A DNA stretch of 8,117 nucleotides from contig JAVESN010000080.1 of NCBI GenBank assembly GCA_034006575.1, positions 1 to 8,117 of the forward strand, in the 5' to 3' direction. Origin of the DNA: Methanimicrococcus sp034006575. Lineage in GTDB: Archaea > Halobacteriota > Methanosarcinia > Methanosarcinales > Methanosarcinaceae. Both the position numbers and the translations under genes were made by a program. Each line of letters begins with the position of its first letter. Position 1 is the first letter of the stretch. Below, in pieces: positions 6,004 through 8,117 of the stretch. The notes beneath the pieces are model-generated. The model was given only the letters and a program-made list of their open reading frames with translations, was not told where the DNA came from and did no database searches.

Positions 6004-6121
6004 TGAATGATTCAAGTTGGCGTCCTCATTTTTGATTAACCGATATAATATCTGTAAATACAAAAACTTAAAAATAAAATGCAAAAAAGTAAAAAAGTAA
6101 AATACAAGAAAGTAAAAAGAA

Positions 6122-6149
6122 ATAAAAAATGAATTCAATCATTTTTTAT
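6122..6149 (-). terminator. Hairpin plus T-rich tract after the membrane protein gene
   Basis: An 11-bp AT-rich inverted repeat (ATAAAAAATGA / TCATTTTTTAT, loop of 6) lies 12 bases after the stop of the membrane protein gene. On the minus strand it is followed by a long T-rich tract down to about 6060. The stem is weak in GC, but the hairpin with oligo-T on the transcribed strand fits archaeal termination. Confidence 0.5.
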
Positions 6150-6160
6150 CGGATTATATT

Positions 6161-7138
6161 TTATTCGCCGTTGAGGATTCCTCGTTCGATTTCGGAATAT
6201 TCCGAAAATGTCTCCTCCTCTTTGAATGTTTCGATTTCTTCCGGTTTTCCGGTATCTTCGGATTCGTCCGCTCTTGTTAATTCATAATATTTTCGAACGG
6301 ACCAAACGGTTGTCAAAGCGGAGACGACCGACAGTAAAACGACGTCTGAGACGATATATATCAAATCTCCTAAAATCGGAATGAAAGAAAGAGCGAATGA
6401 AAGGATTTGAAGGACCGCGGAAACAGCGACAGAAACTAAAATCATGACAAAAACAAACGCAAAAATATCGAGTTTGTTATTCATGAAAAGGCGGTAAGAA
6501 ATTTTTAAACTGTCCAAAACATCGAAATCGTCAATTACCAAAGCATATGTCGCAAAATAGATGCTTAATGAAACCAAAACGGTGATAATAAGAACCAATA
6601 ACATGATAATCAAATAAAATATGAAAAATGCCAATACCCCGAATGCCGAACTAAAAAGCGTTACGAATAGAATGGCAATAAACATTAAAAGAACGAAGGG
6701 AATTCCGACAGCCGACAAAAAAATCACCACCGTGGCAATCGTCAACAACAACAATTTGAAGAAATATTGAGTGCCGTATGAAAACATATCTCTAAATGTT
6801 GTTTTTCCCTTAACGACCGTTTCTTTTCCCATACCGACCAAGCCGGCCGATAAAAATACGGAAAGAATTAAAAACAAAATAAGAGAAACTCCCGATATCG
6901 CAATAAAATTACCCAAATGAACGGATGAAAAATCAAAATCGTTTATAAATGACGAATCGATAAAGTAGCTGTTGATGATAAGATCCGTCGGAATTGAGGA
7001 TCCGAAAATTGAGAAAAAGACCGCGATAAGAAAAAGATAAGTCAAAACCATTGTCAATATGCCGGGAACCAACAATATCGGATTGGCTTTAAAATCGTTC
7101 CATCCTTTGGAAAGGATTGTGCTTAAAGAATCAGCCAT
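6161..7138 (-). CDS. Polytopic integral membrane protein (DUF7847-like / GlpQ-type membrane domain-like), function unknown
   Basis: A 325-residue membrane protein whose function I cannot name. It opens with a short amphipathic stretch (LSTILSKGWNDFKANPILLV), a pattern common in archaeal and Gram-positive polytopic proteins related to the membrane domain of GlpQ-like phosphodiesterases and DUF7847. Hydrophobic segments lie at about 21-46, 76-102, 127-160, 163-200, 225-252 and 255-280; the two long blocks may be helix pairs, so six to eight passes. A loop of about 30 residues (47-76) follows the first segment. The last 40 residues form a strongly acidic tail (ADESEDTGKPEEIETFKEEE), probably cytoplasmic. 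No catalytic motif is visible. GGAG eight bases before the ATG is the best ribosome binding site in the window. The gene is divergent from the desulfidase-like gene. Confidence 0.8.
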   Translation of the reverse strand: MADSLSTILSKGWNDFKANPILLVPGILTMVLTYLFLIAVFFSIFGSSIPTDLIINSYFIDSSFINDFDFSSVHLGNFIAISGVSLILFLILSVFLSAGLVGMGKETVVKGKTTFRDMFSYGTQYFFKLLLLTIATVVIFLSAVGIPFVLLMFIAILFVTLFSSAFGVLAFFIFYLIIMLLVLIITVLVSLSIYFATYALVIDDFDVLDSLKISYRLFMNNKLDIFAFVFVMILVSVAVSAVLQILSFALSFIPILGDLIYIVSDVVLLSVVSALTTVWSVRKYYELTRADESEDTGKPEEIETFKEEETFSEYSEIERGILNGE

Positions 7139-7154
7139 TTAAAAAACTCCTTAT

Positions 7155-7181
7155 AATTTAATTAATTTAATTAATTTAATT
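7155..7181. repeat. 9-bp tandem repeat in the membrane-protein leader
   Basis: Three perfect copies of AATTTAATT (7155-7163, 7164-7172, 7173-7181) lie just upstream of the ribosome binding site of the membrane protein gene. If the TATA candidate at 7211-7220 is correct, they fall in its 5' untranslated leader, where an all-AU sequence would stay unstructured. Confidence 0.85.
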
Positions 7182-7210
7182 CTCTTTAAAAATACTATAA
7201 ATTATCCCAT

Positions 7211-7220
7211 TTTTATATAT
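7211..7220 (-). promoter_or_regulatory. Candidate TATA box for the membrane protein gene
   Basis: ATATATAAAA on the minus strand lies about 75 bases before the ATG. It is a good TATA match and would give a leader of about 50 bases. Confidence 0.45.
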
Positions 7221-7330
7221 TTTCATTCGTCATGTGTGAATTATAATATATGAAATGACATCTTCGAATTGCTTTTTGATTGTATTTCTATTTGTTCTTT
7301 AAAAAGACAATTATCAAATACATGCCGGCA

Positions 7331-7341
7331 ATATTATATAA
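7331..7341 (+). promoter_or_regulatory. TATA box for the desulfidase-like gene, implying a near-leaderless mRNA
   Basis: ATATTATATAA is centred about 30 bases before the ATG at 7366. Archaeal initiation about 25-27 bases from the box centre falls at roughly 7361-7364, leaving only a few untranslated bases. No ribosome binding site precedes the ATG, which agrees. The 8-bp palindrome TGCCGGCA (7323-7330) directly abuts the box on its upstream (BRE) side. Confidence 0.5.
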
Positions 7342-7365
7342 CATATACTCACCGAATGATTGATC

Positions 7366-7815
7366 ATGGCTCAAAATCCCGCGGAAATTTTTGTTTTATC
7401 CCATTGCCTTCTCAACGCCTCCACGCGCGTCAAAGGTATACGCCGGCCGATTCCGTTTGATACAAAAGGCAAACAAATCATTCAGCTTCCTTGCCCTGAA
7501 ATATTATTTGGCGGCGTCCATCGAGAGAAAAAAACAAAAGAAGATTATGACATGAAAGAATATCGAGAACTTTGTCAAGACTTATTCAAACCCTATGCGA
7601 ATATGATTGAAATGCTTGCCAAAGACGGACACGCCGTTCTTATAACGGGCGTTTCCAAAAGCCCGTCCTGCGGTGTTTTAAAGACAACCGTCCGTTCCGA
7701 AAATTCAAAAGAGGAGAATCAAGTCATTTTCGGAAAAGGCGTTTTTACGGAAGAAATTGAAAAGGAATTAAAACGCCGAAATATTTTATATTCCGTAACG
7801 GAATGGGAAAAATAA
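7366..7815 (+). CDS. TudS/DUF523-related putative desulfidase
   Basis: A 149-residue protein resembling the TudS-related family (the type annotated as CD3072-like in clostridia). Characterised TudS is a cytoplasmic thiouracil desulfidase in which three cysteines hold a [4Fe-4S] cluster, leaving one iron free to take up the sulfur. The three expected cysteines are present in family context: VLSHCLLN (Cys14), QLPCPE (Cys43) and SKSPSCGV (Cys102). Residues about 55-90 are a helical segment with YRELCQDLFKPYANMIEML, and the C-terminal part (GKGVFTEEIEKELKRRNI) is typical. The natural substrate is unknown; a thiolated nucleobase or another small sulfur compound are guesses. A TTG at 7360 in the same frame would add two residues, but the ATG at 7366 is preferred because of the TATA spacing. 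Family assignment is from motif memory; substrate is not predictable. Confidence 0.8.
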   Translation: MAQNPAEIFVLSHCLLNASTRVKGIRRPIPFDTKGKQIIQLPCPEILFGGVHREKKTKEDYDMKEYRELCQDLFKPYANMIEMLAKDGHAVLITGVSKSPSCGVLKTTVRSENSKEENQVIFGKGVFTEEIEKELKRRNILYSVTEWEK

Positions 7816-7832
7816 TTTTAAAAACCCAATTA

Positions 7833-7840
7833 TTTTTTTT
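7833..7840 (+). terminator. Oligo-T terminator after the desulfidase-like gene
   Basis: A run of eight T residues occurs 17 bases after the stop codon and opens a pyrimidine-rich tract with many further T-runs. Oligo-T on the non-template strand is the known euryarchaeal termination signal. No hairpin is needed or seen. Confidence 0.55.
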
Positions 7841-7868
7841 CGTCTCTTTTTTCATTTTTTCTTTTTTT

Positions 7869-8117
7869 GTTTTCCCTTTTCCTTTTTTTGTTTTATTTTC
7901 ATTTTTCTTTTCTGTTTTCCATCTTTTTTTTACTTATCTCCATTTTCTCTTTCTGTTTTCCCTTTTCCTTTTTTTGTTTTATTTTCATTTTTCTTTTCTG
8001 TTTTCCATCTTTTTTTTACTTATCTCCATTTTCTCTTTCTGTTTTCCCTTTTCCTTTTTTTGTTTTATTTTCATTTTTCTTTTCTGTTTTCCATCTTTTT
8101 TTTACTTATCTCCATTT
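7869..8117. repeat. 86-bp pyrimidine-rich tandem repeat, three copies, continuing past the window
   Basis: Units start at 7869, 7955 and 8041. The first two are identical over 86 bases and the third is identical for the 77 bases present. Each begins GTTTTCCCTTTTCC and is almost entirely C and T on the plus strand. Inside each unit two diverged halves are visible (45 and 41 bp), both opening GTTTTCC and ending CTTTTCT or CTCTTTCT. Because 86 is not a multiple of 3, the array cannot encode an amino-acid repeat in one frame. The stretch 7816-8117 contains no gene that I can see. Confidence 0.97.

Noticed and set aside
7869..8117. CRISPR array or repeated coding domain in the 86-bp repeats
   Set aside because: The copies abut directly with no variable spacers, and 86 is not divisible by 3, so neither CRISPR nor a peptide repeat fits.

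Overview
The window looks like a piece of a low-GC, strictly anaerobic methanogenic archaeon. The archaeal signs are a diphthine synthase of the archaeal DphB type, DUF555 (UPF0212) and DUF357 proteins that are essentially archaeal, TATA-like boxes upstream of several genes, and ribosome binding sites of the GGTGA/GGAG type. The protein style (PyrG N-terminus, PerR plus rubrerythrin, AT-rich spacers) suggests a Methanosarcinales-type gut methanogen such as Methanimicrococcus, but that placement is inference.

Layout from left to right: (1) a minus-strand block with the 3'-truncated DUF555 gene (1-563), whose tail is a 30-bp/10-residue repeat running off the window, a DUF357 gene (719-1015) and dphB (1174-1977); (2) after a divergent spacer, the plus-strand peroxide-response pair perR (2318-2746) and rubrerythrin (start chosen at 3155), separated by an array of 14-bp T-rich repeats; (3) a bidirectional terminator (3761-3792) and convergent minus-strand pyrG (3972-5582); (4) a 578-bp gene-free spacer with a decayed 21-bp repeat array; (5) a minus-strand polytopic membrane protein (6161-7138) divergent from (6) a plus-strand TudS/DUF523-like putative desulfidase (7366-7815), probably translated from a near-leaderless mRNA; (7) a pyrimidine-rich tail with three identical 86-bp tandem repeats that runs off the right end.

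The genes do not form one pathway. dphB modifies elongation factor 2, pyrG makes CTP, and perR/rbr is a peroxide defence module. The desulfidase-like protein is a putative Fe-S enzyme. The strongest anomaly is in PyrG: the synthetase half keeps its key residues, but the glutamine amidotransferase half has lost its nucleophilic cysteine (Gly386), its triad glutamate (Gln512) and an oxyanion-hole glycine (Ala359). The enzyme would then depend on free ammonia. The second theme is that nearly every spacer carries its own short tandem repeat (units of 5, 9, 14, 21, 22 and 86 bp), in addition to the coding 30-bp repeat.
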